64,000 nt of DNA, taken from Cliona cf. orientalis. Its lineage: Eukaryota; Porifera; Demospongiae; Clionaida; Clionaidae. The stretch is from assembly GCA_963930775.1 (NCBI GenBank), contig OZ005698.1:3044501-3108500 (forward strand), in the 5' to 3' direction. The notes beneath the pieces were generated by a model. It was not told the origin of the DNA. It saw nothing but the letters and a program-made list of their open reading frames with translations, and did no database searches. The position numbers and the translations under genes were made by a program. Below are positions 36,790-59,116 of the stretch, piece after piece. Numbering within the stretch: the stretch's first letter is position 1; each line of letters opens with the position of its first letter.

Positions 36790-37080
36790 ACATACATGTA
36801 TCATCCCATGCATGCAGTTGAGTCACTTGCTTTCTGGATGCACAGCACCTCCTTAAAAACCAGTTCAGTAGCTCTGGCTGTGTGGTCCAGCACTCTTGCC
36901 TTGTTCCAGTCAATGGAATGATCCTGCCCGGCCGGGCCCAAGTATGCTCCAAGATGGCTGAACTGTTGGGGAAATGCTTTGTGCATGCATCACTGTGTTC
37001 CTCAATCCCTGTCTCGAGTCTCCTCTTTGTCTCACCAATGCAGACCATACACCACAGCTGAAGGGGATCTCGTATAGCTA
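36790..37080 (-). pseudogene. GIY-YIG reverse-transcriptase C-terminal relic (Penelope-like)
   Basis: Minus-strand frames give IPFSCG, then CIGETKRRLETGIEEHSDAC, then AILEHTWAR, and after a frameshift DWNKARVLDHTARATELVFK and EVLCIQ. This series is the GIY-YIG endonuclease tail of Penelope-like retroelements. At least two frameshifts are needed, so it is a dead fragment. Confidence 0.6.
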
Positions 37081-37384
37081 CCATGTTGGATATCTTCTCC
37101 ATCGGGGAGTGGGTCCTTTCATTTTAGTTATCGTCAAACTTAGAGTTGATTGAGATCTGAAGACTACACTCTGATGTTATACATGTACCTCCTTCAAGCA
37201 CTTCTAAAGCTCTCACTAACATCAGCAACATATGGGACGGTCATCATAGATGACTTCTCTTCTTCTGGTGTGGGTGGTGCCTAGGTAGGTAGCTACGTGA
37301 CAGGTGGTAGCCCGGATTCAATTTCTGCTTAGCTAAGTGCTCCAAGGAGGTGGGATTCTTCTCTTGCTAATTAAGTCATCTTTC

Positions 37385-37575
37385 CAATAATGGAACATGC
37401 GTGGACCCATGATCATCCCATCAAACTATGGAGCGAGGCAAGAGTGATGGACCATGCAGCCAGAGCTACTGAGCTGGTTTTGAAGGAAGCACTATGCATC
37501 TGGACGACTCCTTAAAGTAACCAACTTAACCAGGATGAAGGCTACAGGATGCCACACCGCTGGATCGAGAAAAAA
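37385..37575 (+). pseudogene. Second GIY-YIG retroelement relic
   Basis: The plus strand encodes EHAWTHDHPIKLWSEARVMD, HAARATELVLKEALCIWTTP, a stop codon, then NQLNQDEGYRMPHRWI. This matches the same retroelement C-terminus as 36790-37080 but in opposite orientation. The in-frame stop shows decay. Confidence 0.6.
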
Positions 37576-37833
37576 GGGGAGGGGCTGGCAGGAGCCCCGC
37601 CCCAACCTCTAGTCATGTCTATCCAAGAGTGTGTGGCTATAAACGCATGCATGCTTTAGACACTGTTTAAACATCCTGAACGAGAGGAGCTGCCTAAACT
37701 GGAGGAGCACCTTGAGTTGGATGAGCTGCCTGAGCCAGAGAAGCCAGTGATCTACTGAGATAGATGAACTGCCGCTTTAATTAGTCGGATGTCATGAACT
37801 GCATGAGTGCGTGAGCTGGAGGATCGCGAGCTG

Positions 37834-37921
37834 TAGCCTTGTCCCCAGCATAGATTATATACTCCCCTTCCCATACATAATCTATGTCCCCAGGCCCTTT
37901 GAGGGCCTGGGGACGAGGCTA
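37834..37921. repeat. TAGCCTTGTCCCCAG palindrome copy
   Basis: Starts TAGCCTTGTCCCCAG and ends CTGGGGACGAGGCTA, with an inner ATAGATTAT/ATAATCTAT pairing and an inner CCAGGCCC/GGGCCTGG pairing. It lies about 130 bp upstream of the oxidase start codon. Confidence 0.75.
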
Positions 37922-37959
37922 GAGGAGCAAAGGAAGTTTACAACCATGAAATCGCGCAT

Positions 37960-37972
37960 GCGCATAAATTTC
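37960..37972. promoter_or_regulatory. NRF1-type palindrome upstream of the oxidase gene
   Basis: CGCGCATGCGCA lies about 80 bp before the ATG at 38051. It matches the NRF1 consensus YGCGCATGCGC known from animals. The same core also occurs inside repeats at 10278 and 35241, so it may be repeat-derived. Confidence 0.4.
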
Positions 37973-38050
37973 GAGGGCGTTGTCTGAACCATGCCCCGGG
38001 CCCCCAGTGCATAATATTAAAACCTTTGCAATTGGCAAGAACGCGCAACT

Positions 38051-49118
<11,068 letters not shown>

Positions 49119-50590
49119 ATTAATTGTAGCATTAAACTGCTGGGCTTTATTTACTGAGCAGTATTATAGTGTAATAATAATAATAATAATTATGATAATC
49201 ATTGAAGAATATTATAGGATCGGGAGTAGAACATGTTATAATAGGAGTAATATTATTATGGATGAACATATTATGGCTTAATGTAGTTCTGATGAGACCT
49301 TATTTAGTCAAATTTATGTAGCTAGGGGTTGGAAAGGAGCATCTGGCTATAACGCATGGTCAGAGTAAATAAGAAGCATGCAACCTATAATAATAATATT
49401 ACAGGTCAGAATAAACAAGAAGCAGACTATAATACCTAGCTATATTATTATTGGATCGCATGTACATTTAAAGTTATTGCTAATAATCAAGAAAAAGTGA
49501 GTACAAGGTTCAGCGCAAACCTAAAATTATTGAGGAGGCGGAAAGGGAAGCCATGCAGGGAGATGCCACTCTAGTCACAGAAACAATTTTTCACAATGCT
49601 ATAATATAAAACAATAACATAGCAACATACTAAAGCTCAAATCCCACTCACAGAAAGCACACTCATCAATCATAATACTTCCACTGAGATCATCACTGAT
49701 GTGTAGTTGTTCCAATATAAAGCTCACCACATTTGACATAGCGTCGTTTAATTAGGAGTTAACTACTATAACAAGCTATGTGGCCACAACTTAAATTAGC
49801 AAGAGGTGTATATATAGCCTAGTACTGGAAGTAGAGCAGCTAGGGCTGGATTAGAAGTGTACTTCTAGTCAACTTCTAGTATAATATTATACCACGCATC
49901 TATTCAAGGCCAGTTTTCGTCCAGAAATAGTAGTAATTCTAATCCACTTCTAGTATACTTCTAAGTACGTTCTAGTCAACTTAGATGTACTTATTAGATA
50001 CTCATGCTGTGCATGTTGCATGTGGAACCTTTCCTGTAAGTCTATTCTGATTTGAATATTATTAGCTATAATTATGAAAAGTAGAAGTAGACTAGATGTT
50101 TGACTAGAAGTTTATTAGAAGCACTAGAAGTAGACTATATAATTATTATAGAAGTTTATTCTAGTGCTTCTAATAAACTTCTAGTCAAACTTGAAATTTA
50201 TTAGAAGCACTAGCGTCTAACGAGGTTGGATAGGTGTACCGGGGTATACGGTCGTGGGCTGGTAAGTACCGTAGGATGCACTCTGACCGTTCTGTTCAGC
50301 TATAGTGAGGTAAAGGTCGTCATAATACCGATAATGTTTTCGGTAAAGGTCGTTTAAAGTGCTAAAACACGGTAGGTGCATGCGTAAAGAACGTGTCGAG
50401 GGTAGAATGGCCTACAACGGTGGCCAAGAAGCGACCAGAGAACGTAATTCTCGACGTTTTCTTCTCCAGCCTACTTCTAGCGTACTTTCTGGGCTCATAT
50501 AACCGATCGCTTGTCGTTCAGCTGGCTTCCGCGGCTGGGCATATGCGCCTAACAAAGAGCGGTAAAGCTTGCACAAAACTATGCGCTTAA
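49119..50590. other. Non-coding, TAGAAGT-rich repeats
   Basis: No gene recognised downstream of the oxidase stop. Many copies of ACTAGAAGT/ACTTCTAGT occur from 49850. A near-perfect hairpin lies at about 50097-50191 (GTTTGACTAGAAGTTTATTA and its inverse). Confidence 0.6.
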
Positions 50591-51598
50591 GGTACCATTT
50601 AATTGCGTGGGCGTGAGCGTCAGGAATGGCTAATTCAATTAGCGAATCGTGAAGGGGCGTGGCCGAAGAGGCCATACGAGTGCTTTTGGTCGAAGGTGGG
50701 CGTGTCCAGAATCGGCCAGGGATGATTATGCGCGTGTAATTAGCGACCGGAAGTGGCCCCTGAAGAAAAGGCCGGTAATTGCCCACATCAAAGCAAGATC
50801 AAAGCATTCTTGCTTAACTATTAACCGCAACGACAAAAAAAAAAAAAAAAAAAAAAGCTAATTAGGCCTAATTAAGCATGTGGGCGTGTTCCTGGCACTG
50901 TGTGGAGTGTGTGCGTGTGCGTTAATGCAGGTTTTATTGCTTCCGGTTGGGCGTGGCTTCACGGGCCAGTGCTTGGACATCGGGGCCGGGGACTTGGCTG
51001 CGGCGATAGGTGGGCGTGTCCCGGATGCGGTGGTGACCTTTGAACCCGTCCAGGAGGCTTTGGGGGCGTGGCAGGAGGTCAAAGGTGAGGCCATGTCTGT
51101 TAATGAGGCACTGTACGGCGGTGCGATCGAGGGGCCTGTACGGCCGGACGGAAGCTGACGATGGTTTGAAGCGGATGTGGTTGCGATGACGTGTTGTTAC
51201 TCCGCCCACACAGGAAATGAGGTGAGCTCTTGCGTGGGCGGTGTGGCAGAACGGCCTCCAAGTGTTTGTGTGTGTTTTGGCCTTGAGGAAGCTGTGTGTT
51301 TTAATTGGGATTGATTGTGGGCTTCCGGTGGACATCCGGTGGTTAGTAGGCACTTGATTGAGAATGGTGATCCTTGGGGAAGAGGGTGGGGCTGTTTTGG
51401 GCGTGGCCTGTCCCCTCCCTTCCGGCTCGGCTTCCGGTCCATGGAGGATATTAAATGAACACTTCCGGCTCTAGCAGCCACACCCCTGAGACCTGTGCAA
51501 TTAAAAGGGCGTGGTTACACATCATGCACCTCACTAATGACTTTGATGTGGTTTAGGTGTCATATCCCCACCTCACGCCCACGCAATTTAATGGTACC
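50591..51598. mobile_element. ~1-kb TTAA-flanked element
   Basis: GGTACCATTTAATTGCGTGG then GCGTGAG at 50591 is inverted at about 51572-51598. Both ends are directly flanked by TTAA (50587-50590 and 51599-51602), the target of piggyBac and Kolobok transposases. GC-rich interior with GGGCGTGG and CTTCCGG motifs; no convincing coding region. A diverged piece occurs at 20533-20680. Confidence 0.75.
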
Positions 51599-51834
51599 TT
51601 AATAAAAAGTATGCGCTTAACAGCGAGCAGCGCTTAACAACCAGTTTCTACGAGTATTTGCCTTTTTGGTAATGGTCGTCACAATTATAAATGTGCGTAA
51701 GTTATATGTATACACCTGCTAATGATTTCGTGGCCACTTCTGCTGGACTTATCAAGGTGGCAGTACATTCTCCACTGACTATTTACTGATCATCCACAGA
51801 TGAACTTATACACTTCTCTCAAGTGTCAAACGGC

Positions 51835-51953
51835 TACCGTATATGTTCTAATATAGGCGCCCTTTGAGACCTGCGCAATTTTTTCGGTTCTAATTTAAGG
51901 CGCCTTTCCGGACATCAATTATTTTTAGGCGGCGCCTATTTAATTGGAACGTA
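51835..51953. mobile_element. Short MITE, TAGGCGCC family copy 1
   Basis: TACCGTATATGTTCTAATAT then AGGCGCC is inverted at the right end (TACGTTCCAATTAAATAGGC). Internal GGCGCCTTT repeats. A second copy is at 54762-54930. Confidence 0.65.
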
Positions 51954-52054
51954 TTGCCACAATACTGCTGTATCGTCGATGGATCTATCGAGCTAGAAGT
52001 TTAGATGTCAAACTAAGCTGTCTCTTACATTTATTTTATTATTTTATTTTTTTC

Positions 52055-53780
52055 AAGGGGACCACACACTAAGCAGAAAAAAATGGTCCGAAAACCATCA
52101 CACAGTCGAGCTGGATGCATAGTAGAGCCATACAATGCAAGCAGGCACCCAAACAGCAATATTCACAATGTTCGGTAAAGGGTCGTCAACGTACCCCGCG
52201 CGCCCGTAAAATTTATCCTGTTTGCCCGTAAATTTTTTTTTGGCAAACATTGCAAGTGAATGGCTTCCTATACAAACTTCAAAGAGCTACATGTATAACT
52301 TTAATTCTAGGGCGTGAATCAAAAAAGTCTCTCGATCAAAGTTCGTAATTTGAGCCATTCTGCGTGCCCATATAAAACTTACGGTCTCAACCGCTCCCCA
52401 GAGTCCCAATAATTAAAATCTTTTTTTTTCCTATTTAGTGTGTAACAAGGAGACCAGAACACTAAGCAGAAAAAAATTGTCCAAAACCACCACATACTTG
52501 AGCTGGAAGCTTAGTAGAGCCATACAATGCAAGCAGGCATCCTATACTCCATTTGACCAAAGTAAGTAAAGGTCGTCACGTTTGTGTGCGCGTGCCTAAC
52601 GGGTATTCCCCGTTTTTCACGTAGCGCGTGGGCGGAAAACATTGCAAACGCATGGCTTCCCTACACAAACATATGGGAAGGGCCATAACTTCAATTCAAA
52701 GGCGTGAATCAAAATTCTTTCAGGTCAAATCTCTAGTTTCAACCCATTCTGCGTGCCCATGTAAAAAGTATGTCCCCAAGTACTCCCAACCCCCCCCATG
52801 AATTAGATTATTTAATTATTTATTTATTTAATTATTTAATTATTTAAATCTTTTCTTTTTTTCAAGCAGACCACACACTAAGTAGAAAAAAAATTGTCCG
52901 AAAACTACCACATAGTTGAGCTGGATGCATAGTAGAGCCATACAATGCAAGCAGGCAGCCTATACATCAATTTTGACCAAAGTGGGTAATGGTCGTCACG
53001 TTGATGTGCGCGCATGGGCCCCGCCCCTCACGTAGCGCGTGGGCGGGAAACATTGCAAATGCATGGCTTCCTATACAAACATATGGGAAAACTTCAAAGG
53101 GCCATAACTTAGGTATGAATCAAAATTCTTTCAGGTCAAATCTCTAGTTTCGACCCATTCTGCGTGCCCATGTAAAGATTATCCCCCCAAGTGCTCCCAA
53201 ATCCCCCATGAATTAGATTTATTAATTATTTATTTAATTATTTAATTATCAAGGGGACCACAACACTAAGCAGAAAAAAAAATTGTTCGAAAACTGCCAC
53301 ATAGTTGAGCTGGATGCATAGTAGTCGTACAATGCAAGCAGGCAGCCTATACATCAATTTTGATCAAGGTGGATAATGGTCGTCACGTTTATGTGCACCC
53401 GTGGCCCCGCCCCTCACGTAGCGCGTGGGCGGAAAACATTGCAAATGTATGGCTTCTTATACAAACATATGGGAAAGCTTCAAAGGGCCATAACTTTAAT
53501 TCTAAGGCGTGAATCAAAATTCCCCTGCGTCAAATCTCTAGTTTCGACCCATTCTGCGTGCCCATGTAAAAATTATCCCCCCCAGTGCTCCCAAACCCCC
53601 CATGAATTAGATTATTTATTTAAATTTGCTTTTTTCAAGCTAGCGTGCACACTAAGCAGAAAAAAATTGTCCTGAAAACCACATAGTACACCTAGGATGC
53701 ACAGTAGAGCTATACAAAGCAAGTAAACAATCTAGGATGCATAGTAGCGCCATACAAAGCAAGCAAACAACCTATACTCC
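52055..53780. repeat. Tandem satellite-like array, ~390-420-bp unit, about 4.5 copies
   Basis: Units start at about 52055, 52446, 52864, 53250 and 53635 (the last partial). Each begins with GACCA...ACACTAAGCAGAAAAAAAT, then GAGCTGGATGCATAGTAGAG, CATACAATGCAAGCAGGC, a CGTAGCGCGTGGGCGG block, CATATGGGAAA, CGACCCATTCTGCGTGCCCA and a CTCCCAA-CCCCCATGAATTAG end with AT-rich spacer. Poly-A/T-rich joins suggest a decayed tandem of a mobile repeat or a satellite. Confidence 0.8.
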
Positions 53781-54254
53781 AATTTTGAGAAAATTTCTAA
53801 ATAACGCACACCACGGGTATCCCCAAGTGCTCCCAAACCCCCCGTGAATTTTTATTTTATTTTTTTTCTACTTAGTGTGTAATTTCTACTTAGTGTATAA
53901 TTAAATTTGCTTTTTTTTCTACTTAGTGTGTAACTACTTAGTGTTTAATTTCTACTTAGTGTTTAATGTCTATAATACTTCTTGCTTAGCAAAGGATGCA
54001 CAATAGCTGACACAAAAAATAGCTAATCGTGTGTACACCCCGTAAATAAATAATTTAGATCCTACTTGTAACAAATACAGTGATCTGATTGGTTGAACTG
54101 TAGTATCTATCCTTCATAAAATACCTTGTAAGCCCCATAAAAAACCTTGTAAGCTCCATAAAAAACCTGGTAAATTTTGTTAGCCTATGGCTAGTTTGTT
54201 GCTAGGCAGTTGTTTATATACAAAGCTTTTGGGCATTGTTGCTAGGATCTAAAG

Positions 54255-54393
54255 TAGTTAGACACTGTTTAGGAGGTTTCTACGTGATTTAGAAGACCTC
54301 AGGGCTCAGTAGAACCCTCGCTTCGCTCGGGATTCTACACAGAGCCCTTTGGTCTTCTAAATCACGTAGAAACCTCCTAAACAGTGTCTAACT
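54255..54393. mobile_element. ~140-bp near-perfect hairpin element
   Basis: Arms from AGTTAGACACTGTTTAGGAG through AAGACCTCAGGGCTC are inverted up to 54393. The loop contains CCTCGCTTCGCTCGGG. A half-element relic with AGCCCTGAGGTCTTCTAAA lies near 32324-32345. Confidence 0.85.
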
Positions 54394-54761
54394 ATTATAT
54401 ATTGATACAAAAGTTATAATTATAATATATAAATAGGATACAGTATATATACACAAATGAAGAACGTACATGTATAAATAATGATAAAGTGAATAATAGT
54501 TAGTGCAGTAGCCCTTTAAAAGCCTGTAAACTGCCATAATATGGGCATTTACCATTGATATCTTTCTGGAGTCAGAGACAACCGTTCTGATGGCTATGGT
54601 ACCAGCAATTCGAGCATGATTGAGTGATCAGAGTGAAAGTTCCAAAAAGAACTGAAACTAGAACCATATTTTTGTTGCTTTCGCCACTCACTGCCACTAA
54701 ATAGTACTGGTTAGTGATAGCGCTAGAGCTCTGGCAAAACTTACAGAACCATTCTAATTGC

Positions 54762-54930
54762 AGCGCTTAGGCGCCTCCCTAATTTAGGCGCCCTTTGACT
54801 AGTCTCGTCCCCAGACCCCACCCTGGGGACGAGACTACCCTTTGACCTGCTCGTGAATATTTCGGTTCTAATTAGAGGCGCCTGCGCGATCTGTAATTAT
54901 TTTTTAGGGGCGTCTATAATGTATACGGTA
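54762..54930. mobile_element. TAGGCGCC-family MITE copy 2, interrupted
   Basis: Shares GGCGCCCTTTGA, TTCGGTTCTAATT and a TATACGGTA end with copy 1 (51835-51953). Interrupted by a 38-bp palindrome at 54800-54837. Confidence 0.6.
54800..54837. mobile_element. 38-bp palindromic element with 9-bp target duplication
   Basis: TAGTCTCGTCCCCAG and its inverse CTGGGGACGAGACTA are separated by 8 bp. Exact 9-bp direct repeats CCCTTTGAC flank it (54791-54799 and 54838-54846). The related MITE at 51835 has an uninterrupted CCCTTTGA at this point. Confidence 0.85.
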
Positions 54931-54969
54931 TTTCTCTTGGCTCTGTAGGGATCGGAATGGTAGGTATCT

Positions 54970-55550
54970 AGGACCCACAGCCATGAATTTGCAAGCCAAT
55001 ACTGTTTCTCTCACCAATTGTATTATAATCACATCTTAGGACCCACAGCCGTTAATCATAAATGGGCAAGTATCATATTAACATGTTGTTTCTAGATGTA
55101 TTACATGTACATAGTCATGTGCACATCTACTATTATTTAGTGGTTGCTCTCTCATCCTAGGTTGGATAACAGCTGTGCACGCACATATTGGGACATCTAA
55201 GGACCCACAGCCTTGGACTGGTCAGTATCATTCGTATCCAGTTTTTTTGATGTTGTTCGTGTACTGCAGGGAGCCTCTCCCTTGCTCTGAATATCCAACT
55301 GTATCTTATCGCATCCAATGTTAGTGTGAAGCATACTTCTATCTTTAGGACAAGTAAGGACCCACAGCCGTTAATGGGCAAGTAGCTATCATTAACATGC
55401 TGTTTCTAGTGTAGCTACATAGTCACATCTACTATTTGATTATCTGGTGGTTGCTCTCTCATCCTAGGTTGGATAGCAGCTGTACACGCACATATTGGGA
55501 CGTCTAAGGACCCACAGCCTTTGGCTGGTCAGTATCATTCTTATGCAGTT
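54970..55550. repeat. GGACCCACAGCC repeats with a ~320-bp duplication
   Basis: AGGACCCACAGCC occurs near 54970, 55038, 55199, 55358 and 55506. The block about 55037-55230 is repeated at about 55356-55540 (GTTAATGGGCAAGTA, TGGTTGCTCTCTCATCCTAG, GCACGCACATATTGGGAC). No stable reading frame was found. Confidence 0.7.
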
Positions 55551-55559
55551 TAATTACTG

Positions 55560-56100
55560 ACCCAGAACTTGGTGCGGACAGTGAAATAAACACAATGTCT
55601 TAGACATTTGCCTGCATGGCTCTCAAGATACAAAATAATTTTATGCACAATGTTCAAGACCCATCACCACTTTTTCCCACACCATAATATGGTCCAGACA
55701 TGATGCCTACATCTCATGGTGCTAGGAAGACAGACAATTCAGCCCAAGGTCCGCCATGAGCATCGTCCATGGATCATATGCCGAAATGTTTGGGGTGTGG
55801 CTTTGAGAGAATGAAGTAGTGATGTGTATCAGCCTTCCTTGTTATTTCTACTTTCTCATTCCTATTGCTTGAGAATAATGCTCAGGCAATAGTACATGTT
55901 AGGGCCAAGTATCAGCCTTCCTTGTTATTAAATTTTCTACTTTCTGTTTCCTTTTGCCTCAGAGTAGCTAATGCTCAGGCAATAGTACATGTTAGGGCCA
56001 AGTATCAGCCTTCCTTGTTATTTCTGCTTTCTGTTTCCTTTTGCCTGAGAGTAATATGTACTCATGTGATAGTACATGTTAGGGCCAAATATTAAGTCCA
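55560..56100. repeat. Upstream-type block duplicated at 58445-58840
   Basis: GAACTTGGTGCGGACAGTGAAAT through GCCCAAGGTCCGCCATGA is matched at 58447-58690. It is followed by three copies of a GTACATGTTAGGGCCAA module (near 55890, 55984 and 56070). No ORF remains here. It may mark a lost tandem copy of the phosphodiesterase locus. Confidence 0.6.
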
Positions 56101-56745
56101 AGATAAGATTATGTGATTGCTCTTTGCTAAGAAATGGTCCACCCATATGCATGAAAGTTCATTAGGTCTATCTTCTAAACCAATCCCAATCCTAGGGAAC
56201 CATCCCAATGCCTGTTCAGGCAAACCTAACGTAGCAAAAGATAGAGCCACCTAGGTGCCTAGCCTTGAGAACTAGGGGTAGTAGGTTAAAGAGCTTTATT
56301 GTCCAATGGGAACTCTCATGGCCATATATGTGTGTATGTATATAGTAATACTTGCCTTACTCATCTAGTTAGTACAGGTGGTATAAATGTATGTACCACT
56401 TGCCTCTCATTCACTGTGTCCACCCCACATTGTGCATGTACATACTTTATTACTTTATTCTCTGTGTATATGTGTGTGAGGCTATGAGTCCTCAGTCTCC
56501 AGTACTATGTACAATATGGGTGTAAAAGTTGAATTTACGCATGAGTGCTAAGCTTTCTTCTGTACATACATGTACGTGCATATATGTATATGCATGTACT
56601 AGCTGCACTTGCATAGAAAAATTTTAACACCTAATACTTGTACATGTACATGTACTAGAGAATATATTTTATTGGTGAGTACATAGGCATACTAGACATT
56701 AATTTTATTTGTGAGTGCATGTGTACATCGTTCACTGTTAGTTAC

Positions 56746-56815
56746 CTGTGCACTGGAGGTTATTGAGTCTGCCTCATCCAAAATCACAATCTTGAAGGGA
56801 GGGCAAGATTTACCA
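56746..56815 (-). pseudogene. Orphan exon resembling replication factor C subunit 4
   Basis: The minus strand reads, between an acceptor (GTGATGCAG) and a donor (GTAACT), [19 protein letters not shown] then SSAQ. CPPFK-I-ILDEAD is the Walker B/DEAD segment of the clamp-loader subunit RFC4. I could find neither the Walker A exon nor later exons nearby, so this is likely a stranded fragment, though distant exons cannot be excluded. Confidence 0.45.
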
Positions 56816-58440
56816 CTGCATCACAAAAAAACAACAAAACAATCTTCTAAGCAAGGTTAATAATTTAATCTACAAATGCAAATGGACAAATACAAGCTTG
56901 GATGTAAATTATGTACATGTGGGTGACTAGTGAAAATGTTACGTCACACATCAAATATCTGCCTTGCAGTACCACACCATGACAAAAAAAATCATAACTA
57001 TCACTATTAAAGCCAGCAGTCATTTTTTTGTTAACACCCCTCAAAAGTTAGAACATTTATGATGAGCTACAAACACTGTTATAAATGTGATACTAAATTT
57101 TCAAACCAGTTAACCATTTACCAGCTGAGGCATACACTGTACATATACACCAATACCTGCGCAATCTAAATGCACAAGTGTACATATACATGTACAGGCA
57201 GTCCAAGCATTATAAATTTATATTGTGGGGGTAAAATTCAGGGTGTGTACAAATAAACAGACTAGCTAGTACACACAATATAATATGTGTGTTAGTGCTA
57301 AAGTTTAGACATAGAACAATTTATGATGCAACAATCAAAGCACAGGTTGATGTGCGTGTACGTTGTTCATTGTCGGACAACAAAGGCTTTTATAAGCTAA
57401 TTGCCAGCTACATGTAGTGTACTAAAAGCCGTATGTTTGTGCGTGTGCATGGTCATGTACAAATTCATTATTTTAGTCATTTGTATACATTTAATGTGTT
57501 TTCATGTGGGCAGACATTAGGTGAACGGGTGAGAGAAGGAGGTGGGAGGGGAGGAGTGATATTGATGAAAAGCGATTTGCTATCTCCCATCCCCTCTATC
57601 CCACCCCCACTATAACCACTCCACCCTCTTCATAATTTGTAGTGTACATGTATGTGTGAGGGGGAGGATGTGTTGATGGGAGGTGGGCAGAGAAGGGATT
57701 AGGAGTGATGGTGGCATTTGCTTCCTCCTTTCCTACCTTATTCTCACTCTCCTCCGCCCACAACCTTCACCTCAAATTTATTAACTCCCTACAATTTTCA
57801 ATTCACAGTATAAATCATCGCCAAAGTAAACGAAACCCACCTGAAATTCGCAGCTAGCCCACAGCCAGTCTGCAATGTGGCGGCGGTTGTCAATGAACTT
57901 GGCCATGGCTTATCATTGAGCTCCCCTGGGGGGGGGGGGGGGGGGGGAGGGGGGGGGAGGGGGACCTGTAAAATTCCCACACAAGCCGGCTGTGCCCTGT
58001 CACATGCATATAATTATTAAATAATTAACGCCATGCCCATCCAATTAACGTCAGTACAGTTCTGGTGAAGTGTCAATTAATTTTATCCGACTAAATTATG
58101 TCTTCTGGATCTGCACTACAAAAAAGTACGATGTCACAAATGACATAGAGAATAGGGTACATACCTTGTCCTGCCTTAGGCTGAGTGGTTTCTGACTCCT
58201 TGCTTGCTTGTCGAGATCCTGATGAAGTATGTCGTACTGTTGAGGACAGCTGCTCGAGGACTAGTACTGGCTTCAACCGATAATGCTATTCCACTGTGCT
58301 GTCGAGGTTATCCATGGTTATCGTAGGTTACCTTTGGTTATCGTACGTTATCCATGGTTATCGTACGTTACCCTTGGTTATCGTAGGTAATCATAGATGT
58401 AAGAAAAATCATTGACTCACTTCACAGGGATCACCCAAGG
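56816..58440. other. No gene recognised
   Basis: Contains poly-G (about 57931-57960), GTACATGTAC runs and a GGTTATCGTA...GTTATCCAT repeat near 58295-58390. One possible short minus-strand exon at 57841-57906 is too weak to call. Confidence 0.4.
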
Positions 58441-58444
58441 TGCT

Positions 58445-59042
58445 CGAAGTATGACCCGGAACTTGGTGCGGACAGTGAAATGAACACAATGTCTTAGACA
58501 TGTGCCTGGCTCTCAAGATGCAAAATGATTCTATGCACAATGCCTAAGACCCATCACCACATTTTCCCACACCATATGGTTCAGACGTATAATGCCTATA
58601 TACATCTCATGGTGCTACCTAAAAGGAAGACAGACAGTTCAGCCCAAGGTCCGCCATGAATATCTGTGAGCATCCTCCATGGATCACATGCTGAGAGTTA
58701 TACTTAGGCAGTACATATTAGGGCCAAGTATATATCAGCCTTCCTTGTTATTAAATTTTCTACTTTCTGTTTCCTTTGTTTCCTTTTACCTGAGAGCTAT
58801 ACTCAGGCAATAGTACATGTTAGGGCCAGGTATTAAGTCATTGGTACATGGTCCAGCTGTCAGGCCATATTATATCATGTACTTATGTAGTATCCATCTT
58901 ATCCAGTTCCCACGGCCATGGAGGCTCCCCAATCTTTTCAAAAACAAGCTACAGTGGGGGCCTGGGGGGGGGGGGGGGGGGGGGGGGGACTGAGGGCAAT
59001 ACTCAGGCAATGGTACATGTTAGGGCCAGGTATTTAAGTCCC
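58445..59042 (+). promoter_or_regulatory. Upstream region of the phosphodiesterase gene with repeated core module
   Basis: Carries the second copy of the block at 55560 and modules at about 58700, 58801-58839 and 59001-59042. The last reads CAGGCAATGGTACATGTTAG then GGCCAGGTATTTAAGTCCC. The TATTTAAG part lies about 85 bp before the ATG and could be the TATA element. A poly-G tract separates the last two modules. Confidence 0.45.
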
Positions 59043-59116
59043 AGACTAAAACACAGCTAAACACCGCTGCTTTGAACAGCCAACTTCAACTTAAGTCTTC
59101 AGCCTAAGAATCCGAA

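Noticed and set aside
50880..51353. Overlapping ORFs of 92-139 codons on both strands
   Set aside because: Open frames caused by high GC inside the TTAA-flanked element; no domain seen.
57841..57906. Minus-strand mini-exon with a good ATG and GT donor (MAKFIDNRRHIADWLW...)
   Set aside because: Only 22 codons, no family match and no compatible following exon.
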